In this document: positions 1 through 8,479 of the stretch, one piece after another
Position numbering within the stretch: position 1 is the first letter of the stretch
Layout of the letters: every line of letters starts with the position of its first letter
NCBI GenBank assembly: GCA_009846005.1
Contig: VXYL01000067.1
Coordinates: 1-64,000, forward strand
DNA: 64,000 nt
Direction: 5' to 3'
From: Gammaproteobacteria bacterium
Lineage (GTDB): Bacteria > Pseudomonadota > Gammaproteobacteria > Pseudomonadales > Azotimanducaceae
Notes under the pieces: generated by a model
What the model was told of the DNA's origin: nothing
Seen by the model: only the letters and a program-made list of their open reading frames with translations
The model's database searches: none
Program-made: the position numbers and the translations under genes

Positions 1-162
1 GTCCCCAAGATCAACCGAGGCGCGGTGGGCGAAGGGTGGGAAACGCAACTCGGCCTGGAATTGAAACGGGCGATGTTCTATGCCGGCAACCGCCAACGCC
101 TCAAACCACACACGGAGGAACTGAACGAATCACACATCGCTTGCCCGGGCAGGAGTCCTTGA
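1..162 (+). CDS. 3' end of an unidentified gene (partial)
   Basis: The frame is open from the first base and ends in TGA at 160-162, giving 53 residues that begin VPKINRGAVGEGWETQLGLE. The charged, helical composition would fit the C-terminal helix of an enzyme such as a crotonase or another acyl-CoA enzyme, and the next gene is a crotonase on the same strand. No motif is visible, so the family assignment is only a guess. The 110 bases to the next start show no promoter I can defend. Confidence 0.4.
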   Translation, partial: VPKINRGAVGEGWETQLGLELKRAMFYAGNRQRLKPHTEELNESHIACPGRSP

Positions 163-272
163 CGGCAATCCGGCGCTGTGGACACACTTGCCGTCTTCGG
201 CGGCGCCACCGTGGCCGCATGGTCGTGCGTCGCGCCATTGCATCCAAGCGACGCCAAACAAGGGAACAATCA

Positions 273-1043
273 ATGCCGGAATTCTGCAAGGTCGACAAGT
301 CCGACCACATCATGACCGTTACCATCAACCGACCCGAGCGGCTGAACGCTCTGCATCCGCCGGCGAACGCGGAACTCGGCGAGGTGTTCGACGACTACGC
401 GGCCGACGCGGACATGTGGGTCGCGATAATCACTGGCGAAGGCAGGGGCTTCAGCGCCGGAAACGACCTGCGCTACCAGGCAGAGGGCGGCGCGCGCGTC
501 CCCACGCCGCAGGGTTTCGGCGGCCTGACCTCGCGTTTCGACCTAACCAAACCCGTCTACGCCGCGGTCAATGGCGTCGCGATGGGAGGCGGGTTCGAGA
601 TCGCCTTGGCGTGCGACATCATCATCGCCTCGGACAACGCCGTCTTCGCACTGCCCGAACCCCGGGTTGGGCTGGCCGCGCTAGCCGGCGGGCTGCAGCG
701 GCTTCCGCGCCAGATCGGCGTGAAGCGGGCGCTGGGCATGATTCTCACCGGACGCCACGTCCCGGCCCAGGAGGGCTACGAGCTCGGCTTCGTGAACGCG
801 GTGGTACCCCACGACAAGCTCATGGAGGAGACCCACCGATGGGTGCAGATGACCCTGGAATGCGCGCCCCTGTCGATCCGCGCCAGCAAGGACGTCGTCT
901 ACCGGAGCATGAGCATGGGCTCCCTAGAAGAGTCCATGGCCGTGCGCTACGAATCGGTGGCCACCCTGTCCGGGAGCGAGGACTTCGTCGAAGGACCACG
1001 CGCCTTTTCGGAGAAGCGTCCGCCCAACTGGAAAGGCAGATAG
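273..1043 (+). CDS. Enoyl-CoA hydratase/isomerase (crotonase) family protein
   Basis: A 256-residue protein of normal crotonase length. The ATG at 273 is preceded by AAGGGA and removes a long unrelated upstream extension. The oxyanion-hole segment GEGRGFSAGNDLRY and the second core segment NGVAMGGGFEIALACDI are both present. Both glutamates expected of hydratases are visible, in GGGFE and in LPEPRVGL. The family hydrates or isomerises enoyl-CoA esters in fatty-acid or related acid breakdown in the cytoplasm; the substrate cannot be told from sequence. It probably belongs with other acyl-CoA genes to the left of the window. Confidence 0.9.
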   Translation: MPEFCKVDKSDHIMTVTINRPERLNALHPPANAELGEVFDDYAADADMWVAIITGEGRGFSAGNDLRYQAEGGARVPTPQGFGGLTSRFDLTKPVYAAVNGVAMGGGFEIALACDIIIASDNAVFALPEPRVGLAALAGGLQRLPRQIGVKRALGMILTGRHVPAQEGYELGFVNAVVPHDKLMEETHRWVQMTLECAPLSIRASKDVVYRSMSMGSLEESMAVRYESVATLSGSEDFVEGPRAFSEKRPPNWKGR

Positions 1044-1077
1044 CGGCGCCAACAGCGACGTCTCACCTGGTGTCCGT

Positions 1078-1683
1078 TTGACGCGTCGATTCCTGCTGAT
1101 CAACGCCCTCGCCTTCTGCGGCGGGTTCTCGATCATGTCCCTGGAGTTGCTCGGCGGGCGCATCCTGGCGCCTTGGTTCGGCAGCAGCATCTACGTCTGG
1201 GGCAGCATCATCACGGTGTTCATGCTGTCGCTCTCGGTAGGGTACTTCATCGGCGGTCGACTGAGTCTACGGACGCCCTCGCTCGCCAAGTTCGGGTGCC
1301 TGTTCCTCGTCGCGGCCGTCATTCTCGTTCCAATCGTCTATCTCGCGGAACCGGTGATGGTCTGGGTATTCGAACGGATCGAGGATCCCCGCTACGGGAG
1401 TCTGGCTGCATCATTGGCCCTGTTCGTCGCGCCAACGGTGGTACTCGGGACGATCTCGCCCTATTCGGTCCGGCTCCTGGTCCGGCACAAGGAGGAGTCC
1501 GGCAAAGTGGCCGGCACGTTGTACTTCGTGTCGACGCTCGGCAGCGCGCTGGGTACGCTCGCGACAAGCTTCTATTTCGTACTCTGGTTCGAGATGAACA
1601 CCATCGTTGCCGTCCTCGGAGGGATCCTGCTGCTGCTCGGAGCCCTAGGCGTCGTCTGTCGTCGCCTCGACCGGCATGCATAA
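1078..1683 (+). CDS. Membrane domain of a split spermidine-synthase-like protein
   Basis: A 201-residue protein of about six hydrophobic segments, starting at a TTG. It resembles the N-terminal membrane half of fused MFS/spermidine-synthase proteins: the opening segment contains SIMSLELLGGRILAPWFGSS, and further conserved pieces are GTISPYSVRLLV and GTLYFVSTLGSALGTL. The catalytic half is encoded by the next gene, which overlaps it by 8 bp in another frame, so translation is probably coupled. A membrane scaffold for the following methyltransferase-fold protein is likely. The native start is uncertain because no strong ribosome site precedes the TTG. Confidence 0.75.
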   Translation: MTRRFLLINALAFCGGFSIMSLELLGGRILAPWFGSSIYVWGSIITVFMLSLSVGYFIGGRLSLRTPSLAKFGCLFLVAAVILVPIVYLAEPVMVWVFERIEDPRYGSLAASLALFVAPTVVLGTISPYSVRLLVRHKEESGKVAGTLYFVSTLGSALGTLATSFYFVLWFEMNTIVAVLGGILLLLGALGVVCRRLDRHA

Positions 1684-2581
1684 CGCCCCCGCCGTCGCGA
1701 TCGTTATCCTGCTTGTCGGCGCGGTCGCGAGCGGCCCCGTCGCTGCCGACCAACAGGTCCTGCTCCGCGAACAGTCGCTCTATCACACAATCCTGGTGGT
1801 GGCCGAACCGACACGGCGTTGCCTGAAGTTCAGCGTCCGCGACGGCACGCGCAACCAGTCCTGCGTGGATCCACACGATCCGAAGCGAATGGTATTCGGC
1901 TATACACGCATGATGATGGCTGCGTTGCTGGTTGTTCCTGAGCCTCAAACCGTACTGGTAGCCGGTCTTGGCGGCGGTACGCTGCCGACAGCCCTTGCTG
2001 CCTTGTTGCCAGACGTCCGGATCGACGTCGTGGAAATAGACCCTGCGGTCGTGAAGGTGGCGCGAACCTATTTCGACTTCCAGGACAGCGAGCGCGTTCG
2101 CGTCCACGTCCAGGATGCCAGGGTGTTCGTCAAGCGCGCCCTGCAACAGGGCCGGCAATACGATTTGGTCATCCTCGACGCCTACAGCGGCGACTACATT
2201 CCCGAACACTTGATGACGGGCGAGTTCCTGGAGGAAACCCGGAAGCTGCTGACGCCGGACGGTGCCGTCGCGGCGAACACCTTCGCCACATCCCAACTCT
2301 ACGATTATGAATCAGAGACTTACCGTCTTGTATTCGGACAGTTTTTCAACCTGCGTGTCCGCACGAGCAATAATCGGGTGATAGTCGCGACAAACGGGCC
2401 ACTCCCGAGCAGGGAAACCCTGCGTGCCAACTCCCGAGCATGGCGTCCGGCCCTCGGTGCGTACGACGTTCCGATCACGTCGTATCCGCGCCGCATGTCG
2501 ACGAAGGTCGACTGGGACCACACCAAACGCGCCCTCACCGACCAGTACTCGCCCGCGAATCTGCTCAAGGGCAGTCGCTGA
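1676..2581 (+). CDS. Spermidine-synthase-like SAM-fold protein, secreted or anchored
   Basis: A 301-residue protein with an N-terminal hydrophobic signal-like stretch (residues 5-24, ending GPVAAD) followed by a spermidine-synthase/methyltransferase fold. The nucleotide-binding glycine loop is VLVAGLGGGTLPTALAAL, the acidic residue is in DVVEIDPAVVKVAR, and the post-loop is DLVILDAYSGDYIPEHLM. It overlaps the preceding membrane gene by 8 bp and its own TGA overlaps the next ATG, so the three are one transcript. Family members range from polyamine synthases to uncharacterised proteins, and the signal-like N-terminus argues against a standard cytoplasmic spermidine synthase. Confidence 0.75.
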   Translation: MHNAPAVAIVILLVGAVASGPVAADQQVLLREQSLYHTILVVAEPTRRCLKFSVRDGTRNQSCVDPHDPKRMVFGYTRMMMAALLVVPEPQTVLVAGLGGGTLPTALAALLPDVRIDVVEIDPAVVKVARTYFDFQDSERVRVHVQDARVFVKRALQQGRQYDLVILDAYSGDYIPEHLMTGEFLEETRKLLTPDGAVAANTFATSQLYDYESETYRLVFGQFFNLRVRTSNNRVIVATNGPLPSRETLRANSRAWRPALGAYDVPITSYPRRMSTKVDWDHTKRALTDQYSPANLLKGSR

Positions 2582-4176
2582 TGCACGCATCCGGCATCGA
2601 CTGGTCATTCCCCTACGCGTCGAAGCGGGCCCCGGTGCTTGCACGCAACGCGGTGGCAACCTCGCAGCCCCTCGCAGCCAGCGCCGGCATCGAAGCACTT
2701 AGGAACGGCGGCAACGCCGTGGACGCCGCCCTCGCCACGGCAATCGCCCTGACGGTCGTGGAGCCCTGCAACAACGGCGTCGGCAGCGATGCCTTCGCGA
2801 TCGTCTGGGACGGCGAGCGCCTAGTGGGGTTGAACGCTTCGGGGCGTTCACCGGCAGCCTGGACACTCGATCGACTCGCGCACCACGGCGTCATGCCGCA
2901 CAAGGGCTGGGACACCGTCACCGTGCCCGGGGCGGTCAGCGCCTGGGTTGCACTGTCCCGGCGCTTTGGCGCCCTGCCCTTTCCGGAATTGTTCAGCGCG
3001 GCGATCCACTACGCCCGCAGCGGGTTCCACGTCGGTCACGAGACGGCGGCGATCTGGGCACGCGCCGCCGACTCCTTCAGCGACTTTCCGACCTTCCTCG
3101 ACCATTTCCTGCCCGACGGTCGGGCACCGGCTGCGGGCGAGGTGTTCGCCAATCCGGACTTGGCGGAGACCCTCGATTCGATCGCCCGAACAGCCGGCGA
3201 GTCGTTCTACCGCGGCGAACTGGCGGAACGGATGGAGACCACCGCCCGTCTCGAGGGCGGTGCGCTGCGGCGCAGCGACCTCGCTCGGCATTGCGCCGAC
3301 TGGGTCGAGCCCCTCGTGCAGCCCTACCGCAGCGTGGCACTGGCGGAGATTCCGCCCAACGGCCAGGGCCTCGCGGCCCAGATCGCCTTGGCCATCCTCG
3401 GCCATCTCGACACCCACCGCGACGCGCCCGGCTCGGCGCGGTGGACGCACTTGCAGACCGAGGCCATGAAGATCGCCATTCGTGCCGCGTTCGATCACTT
3501 CGCCGATCCCAATGCCATGCGACTGGCGCCGGAGTCCCTGTTGGAACCGCGATCCATCGCCGCCGCCGCGGCCGGCATCACGGAAACCGCGGCGCCGTTG
3601 CCGCCGGTTGCGCTGCCGACGAGTCAAGACACGGTGTACCTGACCACTGCCGACGCCAACGGCATGATGGTCTCGATGATCCAATCGAACTACATGGGGT
3701 TCGGCTCGGGCATCGTCGTGCCCGGCACGGGTATCGCCCTGCAGAACCGGGGTGCCGGGTTCGTCCTGCGTCCCGGCCATCCCAACGTCGTGGGTCCAAA
3801 CAAGCGCCCATACCACACGATCATCCCCGGTTTCGTTACCCGCAACGGCTCACCCGCGATGAGTTTCGGCGTCATGGGAGGCCACATGCAGCATCAGGGT
3901 CACGTGCAGATGGTCACCCGCATCTTCGATCACGGCGAGAATCCGCAAGCGGCTTGCGATGCGCCGCGGTGGCACGTCACGCCAGATTTCACGGTGGCAC
4001 TCGAGAACGGCTATCCGCACAACGTCGCGCAAGGCCTCGTGGAACGCGGCCATACCGTCGAGGTCACGGCCGACCATCGGCTGTTCGGCGGTGCACAGCT
4101 AATCTACCGTCTGCCCGACGGCGGCTATTGCGCCGCGTCGGATCATCGCAAGGAAGGCGCCGCAATCGGCTTTTAG
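2581..4176 (+). CDS. Gamma-glutamyltransferase-family Ntn hydrolase
   Basis: A 531-residue protein; the ATG at 2581 shares bases with the preceding TGA. The N-terminal half carries ARNAVATSQPLAASAGIEAL and NGGNAVDAALATAIALTVVEP, hallmarks of the gamma-glutamyltranspeptidase large subunit. The predicted autocleavage site is before Thr351 in SQDTVYLTTADANGMMVS, which would release a small subunit with Thr351 as nucleophile. The later GGHMQHQGHVQMVTRI segment is also typical. No signal peptide is visible at this start, so a cytoplasmic member, possibly an acylase-like amidohydrolase, is more likely than periplasmic glutathione hydrolase. The substrate is not identifiable. Confidence 0.88.
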   Translation: MHASGIDWSFPYASKRAPVLARNAVATSQPLAASAGIEALRNGGNAVDAALATAIALTVVEPCNNGVGSDAFAIVWDGERLVGLNASGRSPAAWTLDRLAHHGVMPHKGWDTVTVPGAVSAWVALSRRFGALPFPELFSAAIHYARSGFHVGHETAAIWARAADSFSDFPTFLDHFLPDGRAPAAGEVFANPDLAETLDSIARTAGESFYRGELAERMETTARLEGGALRRSDLARHCADWVEPLVQPYRSVALAEIPPNGQGLAAQIALAILGHLDTHRDAPGSARWTHLQTEAMKIAIRAAFDHFADPNAMRLAPESLLEPRSIAAAAAGITETAAPLPPVALPTSQDTVYLTTADANGMMVSMIQSNYMGFGSGIVVPGTGIALQNRGAGFVLRPGHPNVVGPNKRPYHTIIPGFVTRNGSPAMSFGVMGGHMQHQGHVQMVTRIFDHGENPQAACDAPRWHVTPDFTVALENGYPHNVAQGLVERGHTVEVTADHRLFGGAQLIYRLPDGGYCAASDHRKEGAAIGF

Positions 4177-4202
4177 ACCGTCCGATTACGGGTTTTGTGG
4201 CA

Positions 4203-4658
4203 CTAGCCCGGTTCGCCGTCTTCCGGTTCGAGCTGAAGCGACGCCGAGTTGAGGCAATAGCGCAGCCCGGTGGGGACTGGACCGTCCGGGAAAACATGGC
4301 CTAGATGTGCATCGCAGCGGGCGCATAGCACTTCCGTTCGAACCATGAAGAACGAGCGGTCGCGCTTTGTCGCGATAGCGTCATCCGCCACCGGCTCGTA
4401 GAAGCTCGGCCACCCCGTACCGGAGTCGTACTTGGTATCCGAATCGAACAGCGCTGTGCCGCAACAACGGCAGTTGTACATCCCCTTGGCCTTGGTGTCC
4501 CAGTATTCGCCCGTAAAGGCGCGTTCGGTCCCCGCCCGGCGCGTGACCTGGTACTGCTCGGGGGTCAGTTCGTCGCGCCACTCGGCCTCCGATTTGACGA
4601 CCTTTTCCGGTGCGGGCTCGCGCCCCTCGGAGGCCACGGCACCGACTGCCTTGTCCAT
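4203..4658 (-). CDS. msrB: Peptide methionine-(R)-S-oxide reductase MsrB
   Basis: A 151-residue protein that repairs oxidised methionine. Two zinc-binding CxxC pairs are visible, in [10 protein letters not shown] and [17 protein letters not shown], and the catalytic cysteine is in [10 protein letters not shown] near the C-terminus. The substrate-facing segment [11 protein letters not shown] is intact. No signal peptide is seen, so it should act in the cytoplasm. An in-frame ATG at 4676 would add six residues. It is divergent from the aminotransferase gene, and the 56 bp between them must hold both promoters. Confidence 0.95.
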   Translation of the reverse strand: MDKAVGAVASEGREPAPEKVVKSEAEWRDELTPEQYQVTRRAGTERAFTGEYWDTKAKGMYNCRCCGTALFDSDTKYDSGTGWPSFYEPVADDAIATKRDRSFFMVRTEVLCARCDAHLGHVFPDGPVPTGLRYCLNSASLQLEPEDGEPG

Positions 4659-4714
4659 TGTCCAATCCTGTACCATTGCCGAGCTTCGCGGATTCTACGC
4701 TTAGGACGAGCACC

Positions 4715-5971
4715 ATGAAAACCAACCCGGCGGTCGTGACGCGCTTCGCCCCGCGGCGGGATCCCATCGTCAAATCCACCAAGTTGGCGGACGTCTGCTA
4801 CGAGATTCGAGGACCGGTCCTGGCGGAGGCCAACCGCCTCGAGGAAGAGGGTCACCGGATTCTCAAGCTCAACATCGGCAACCCGGCGCCATTCGGTTTC
4901 GAGGCTCCGGAAGAACTGCTTCGCGATGTCATTCACAACGTGCCGGCCTCGCAGGGGTATTGCGAGTCCAAGGGTCTCTATTCCGCACGCAAGGCCATCA
5001 TGCAGGACTGCCAGCGCCAAGGAGTCGCCAACGTCGACGTCAACGACATCATCATTGGGAACGGTGTCAGCGAACTCATCGCCATGAGCATGCAGGCGCT
5101 GTTGAACGACGGCGACGAGGTGCTCCTTCCGGCGCCGGACTACCCGTTGTGGACGGCGGTCGTCAGGCTGTCCGGCGGCGTACCGGTGCACTACCGGTGC
5201 GAGGAAAGCGCAGACTGGGCGCCTGACCTCGACGACCTTCGCGCCAAGACCACCCGGCGGACGCGCGGCATCGTCGTCATCAATCCGAACAATCCCACCG
5301 GCGCCGTGTACCCGAGAAGCACGCTCGAAGACATCACCGACTGGGCGCGGCGGCGAAACCTGGTGCTGTTCGCCGATGAGATCTACTCGAAGATCGTCTA
5401 CGACGGCGCCGAGCACCACCCACTCGGGTCGCTATCCCAGGATGTTCTGACCGTCACCTTCAATGGTCTGTCGAAGGCGTACCGCGTCGCCGGATTCCGA
5501 ACCGGCTGGCTGGTGGTGAGCGGCCCCACCGAGCGGGCGCGGGACTACGTCGAGGGGCTCGACATCCTGGCATCGATGCGGCTGTGCGCCAACGTGCCGA
5601 CGCAACACGCCATACAGGGTGCACTCGGCGGCTACCAGAGCATCACCGAGTATGTCGCGCCGGGTGGCAGTCTCTACGAGCAGCGCCGGATCGCCCACTC
5701 GATGCTCAACCAGATCGAGGGGGTCAGTTGCGTCGAGCCGGGGGGTGCGCTGTACGTCTTCCCGAAACTCGACCGGGAGCGGTTCAACATCGTCGACGAC
5801 GAGCGCTTCGTCCTCGACCTGCTCCGCAAGCAGAAGATCCTCGTGGTGCAGGGCAGCGCATTCAACATCGACACGCCGGACCACTTCCGGCTCGTCTTCC
5901 TGCCCCGGGCCGACGAACTCGCCAACGCCATCGCCCGGATCGCCGATTTCCTATCGACCTACCGCCAATAG
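4715..5971 (+). CDS. alaA: AlaA-type pyridoxal-phosphate aminotransferase
   Basis: A 418-residue class I/II aminotransferase that closely follows the AlaA (glutamate-pyruvate transaminase) pattern. It has KLNIGNPAPFGFEAPEELL near the N-terminus, the substrate segment INPNNPTGAVY, the aspartate of LFADEIYSKIVYDG, and the PLP lysine at residue 254 in FNGLSKAYRVAGFRTGW. It would make alanine from pyruvate and glutamate in the cytoplasm. The ATG at 4715 is chosen because upstream sequence in frame overlaps the divergent msrB and looks non-coding. Assignment to AlaA rather than a close paralogue is by pattern only. Confidence 0.88.
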   Translation: MKTNPAVVTRFAPRRDPIVKSTKLADVCYEIRGPVLAEANRLEEEGHRILKLNIGNPAPFGFEAPEELLRDVIHNVPASQGYCESKGLYSARKAIMQDCQRQGVANVDVNDIIIGNGVSELIAMSMQALLNDGDEVLLPAPDYPLWTAVVRLSGGVPVHYRCEESADWAPDLDDLRAKTTRRTRGIVVINPNNPTGAVYPRSTLEDITDWARRRNLVLFADEIYSKIVYDGAEHHPLGSLSQDVLTVTFNGLSKAYRVAGFRTGWLVVSGPTERARDYVEGLDILASMRLCANVPTQHAIQGALGGYQSITEYVAPGGSLYEQRRIAHSMLNQIEGVSCVEPGGALYVFPKLDRERFNIVDDERFVLDLLRKQKILVVQGSAFNIDTPDHFRLVFLPRADELANAIARIADFLSTYRQ

Positions 5972-5976
5972 CACGG

Positions 5977-6672
5977 TCAGAACGGCAGTCCCAACGCGCG
6001 GCACAGGAACCGCATGAAGCCCTTGCTGGCGGCAAACATGCCGAGTACCTCGTCCGCGAGACCCGGGCTCGCAGCCCGTTCCGGCGGCATGCGCAAGATT
6101 CCAATGAAGTCCTTGCGCATCAAGTCGGTGATGTAGCGATGATCCCGCGGGAACCCCCGGGGCGGACGCACGAGGCTCGCACCGTCTAGTTCGAACACAT
6201 CCCTGAAGGCCTTCGCGTCGCGAGCGCGCTTCCAGGTTGCGCCGTTGTCCACGATGGCGGTGCGGATCGCCGCCAGCGCGTCGCGCTCCGGGTGCCACAT
6301 GCCGACGCCAAGGAAGCACTCGCGATTGTCCAGGTGGAAGTAGAGCCCCGGCGCGTGCACGTCCTTGCCCTGCTCGTGACGGAACTGGATTCCGATATTC
6401 GTCTTGTACGGCGTCTTGTCCCTCGAGAACCGAGTGTCGCGGTAGACGCGCATCAACGAGCCGCCGCTGCGTTTCGGCATGGCTACCAGGTGCTTCGAGA
6501 TCGTGGGCAGTCCGTCGCCAACGGCGACGATGAAGTCCAAGGCGGGCTCAAGCACGAACTCGTCGTAGCGGGCCTTGTTCGCCTGGAACCAGTCGCGGTT
6601 GTTGTTGTCCCCGAGTTCGGCTAGGAAATCGAGCGTGGCCGGGCCGAATCCTGTGAAGTTACCCATGCGCAT
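5977..6672 (-). CDS. DUF2461 (TIGR02453) family protein
   Basis: A 231-residue protein of the DUF2461 family. The signature parts are FTGFGPATLDFLAELGDNNN followed by RDWFQANKARYDEFV, then RVYRDTRFSRDKTPYKTNIG and GLYFHLDNRECFLGVGMW. The family is widespread in bacteria and some eukaryotes and has no established biochemical role. The stop lies only 5 bp past the convergent aminotransferase stop, leaving no room for a separate terminator. An alternative start is the second methionine, two codons in. Confidence 0.85.
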   Translation of the reverse strand: MRMGNFTGFGPATLDFLAELGDNNNRDWFQANKARYDEFVLEPALDFIVAVGDGLPTISKHLVAMPKRSGGSLMRVYRDTRFSRDKTPYKTNIGIQFRHEQGKDVHAPGLYFHLDNRECFLGVGMWHPERDALAAIRTAIVDNGATWKRARDAKAFRDVFELDGASLVRPPRGFPRDHRYITDLMRKDFIGILRMPPERAASPGLADEVLGMFAASKGFMRFLCRALGLPF

Positions 6673-6787
6673 GACTCCTCTCGCAAGCGCGCATTATGCT
6701 TCGCGCGGGCCGCTGTCCGCGTCAACCATCCGTGAACAAGCCCGCAGACCAGCCCGGTTGCGGAACGGAACGGGACAAACCCGGCTC

Positions 6788-7930
6788 CTACGCGGCCAGG
6801 ACATCCGCCACGTGTTCGGCGATTGCGAGGGAGGATGTCAAACCCGGCGATTCGATACCGAGCAGATTGACCAGACCGGCTACGCCGTGATCCTCGGGCC
6901 CTTCGATCACGAAATCCGACGCCGGTTCGCCGGGGGGCGCGAGTTTCGGGCGTATGCCCGTGTAGCCGGGATTCAGCCGCGTCTCGTCGAGGGCGGGGTA
7001 GTAGCGGCGGATGGCTTCCACGAATGCACCGAAGTTCACTCCGTCGAAACCATAGTCCTCGTCGTCCTGCCAGACGACGTCGGGGCCGAACCTGGCCTGC
7101 CCGGCCAGGTCGAGGGTGACATGCACCCCGAGGCCGCCCGGCTCCGCCACCGGATAGACCAGGCGACGGAAAGGCGACTTCCCGGAAAGCGTGTAGTAGT
7201 GGCCCTTGGCGTAGTACCCGGCGTGGACTCCCCCGAGCCGAGCTGCCATGGCCGGCGCGGCGAGGCCCGCAGCGTTGACAACCATGTCCGCGTCGAGAAC
7301 GAAGTCGCCGCACTGCAGGCGAACCCCGGCGCCGATCTCCGCAAGATCGGTCACCGCCGTCAGATAGGCGATGGCACCGCCGGCGGCTTCGATGTCGCCG
7401 AGCAGGCTCAGCATGAAGGCATGGCTGTCGATGATGCCGGTGGATTCCGAATACACGCCCGCAGTGGCCTCGACTTCCGGCTCCAAGGCCCGGATGTCCG
7501 CCCGCGTCATCCAGGGAAGCTCCCCGACGCCGTTCGCGAGGGCTTGGCGCTGGTAGAGCTCGAGCGTCTCGAGCTGTGCACGTGTGGTCGCCACAATGAT
7601 CTTGCCGATGCGCTCGTGGGGCACGTTGTAGGTTTTGCAGTGCTCGTACAGAAGTGCCTTGCCCCGTACGCACGTTCGCGCCTTGACCGAGCCGCTCGGA
7701 TAGTAGATGCCCGCATGAATGACCTCGGAGTTGCGGCTCGATATCTCGGAGCCGATCAGTTCGTGACGCTCGAGCACCAGTACCTCCCGGCCCGCGTGTG
7801 CGAGTTGGCGGCCCACGGCAAGGCCCACCACGCCGGCGCCAATCACGACGGCTTCGCAACGTTCAGCCACGACAGGCAACGAGTTCGAACGGGCTGCACG
7901 CCGACCCGAGCGGGCGGGTGCCGGGGTCAA
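6788..7930 (-). CDS. FAD-dependent oxidoreductase, L-2-hydroxyglutarate oxidase-like
   Basis: A 380-residue DAO-fold flavoprotein. The FAD-binding loop is AVVIGAGVVGLAVGRQLA and the flavin-linked segment is SEISSRNSEVIHAGIYYPSG, a pattern shared with L-2-hydroxyglutarate dehydrogenases. A C-terminal glycine-rich motif, LVNLLGIESPGLTSSLAIAE, completes the site. Enzymes of this group oxidise L-2-hydroxyglutarate to 2-oxoglutarate. The first 20 or so residues are basic and may not be translated; the conserved fold begins near residue 25. tusA lies 29 bp upstream on the same strand and may be cotranscribed. Confidence 0.85.
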   Translation of the reverse strand: MTPAPARSGRRAARSNSLPVVAERCEAVVIGAGVVGLAVGRQLAHAGREVLVLERHELIGSEISSRNSEVIHAGIYYPSGSVKARTCVRGKALLYEHCKTYNVPHERIGKIIVATTRAQLETLELYQRQALANGVGELPWMTRADIRALEPEVEATAGVYSESTGIIDSHAFMLSLLGDIEAAGGAIAYLTAVTDLAEIGAGVRLQCGDFVLDADMVVNAAGLAAPAMAARLGGVHAGYYAKGHYYTLSGKSPFRRLVYPVAEPGGLGVHVTLDLAGQARFGPDVVWQDDEDYGFDGVNFGAFVEAIRRYYPALDETRLNPGYTGIRPKLAPPGEPASDFVIEGPEDHGVAGLVNLLGIESPGLTSSLAIAEHVADVLAA

Positions 7931-7959
7931 GTGCGAAGCCGACTTCGGATGCTGGAACG

Positions 7960-8205
7960 CTAGCGGGCGCTCTTACCACGTTTGCGGATGATGAACCGGT
8001 ATTGATCGCCGTCCTTGGCGGACTGCGCCAGTTCGTGGCCCATGAAACGGCAGAAGTTCGTGAAGTCCCGCACGGTCGAAGGATCAGTCGCCACGACACG
8101 GACCGTTTCCCCAACGGCCATGCCGCGTACCTTGTTGCGAAGGATCATGAGGGGTTCCGGACACTCGAGCCCAACCGCGTCGATTGCATGGTCCGTTTCG
8201 TCCAT
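7960..8205 (-). CDS. tusA: Sulfur carrier protein TusA
   Basis: An 81-residue protein matching E. coli TusA along its whole length. The conserved block is DAVGLECPEPLMILRNKV, with the persulfide-bearing cysteine at residue 15, followed by the GETVRVVATDPSTVRDF strand and the C-terminal QYRFIIRK. TusA passes sulfur from IscS to the TusBCD/TusE relay for tRNA 2-thiouridine and also feeds molybdopterin synthesis. The start at the ATG whose complement is 8203-8205 gives the usual length. Longer in-frame extension upstream is not TusA-like. Confidence 0.93.
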   Translation of the reverse strand: MDETDHAIDAVGLECPEPLMILRNKVRGMAVGETVRVVATDPSTVRDFTNFCRFMGHELAQSAKDGDQYRFIIRKRGKSAR

Positions 8206-8479
8206 CGACGCCGGCCGGTCTTCCGTGGTCCTTGGAGGCGCGAGATGGTAGCGAAACCGCACCGTAGGTGCATCAGAGCCGGCGACGCGACACGCCAGAG
8301 GGGTCCCGCGCCGCGCGACGAATGCACCAGTCGCCCTCGCCCGCGGCCCGAAACTGAATGGAAGCTGAACTGGCGGCCTTTGCGGATGAAAACACCTTGA
8401 CTGCGCTACGTTGCGCGCAGACACTCGATTTTGAGGAACTTCGCCAGCCACGGCGCATCGAACGAGCCAGGAAAGCGAC
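8206..8479. other. Divergent intergenic region, tusA / envelope cluster
   Basis: A 274-bp gap between divergent genes. It must hold the promoter of tusA and that of the long envelope cluster to the right. I see no convincing -35/-10 pair, inverted repeat or small gene. An AGGAAAG ribosome site just before 8480 belongs to the first gene of the cluster. Confidence 0.5.

Noticed and set aside
6575-7963. 462-residue plus-strand frame
   Set aside because: It is antisense to the flavoprotein, whose motifs are clear, and shows only Arg/Gly-rich noise.
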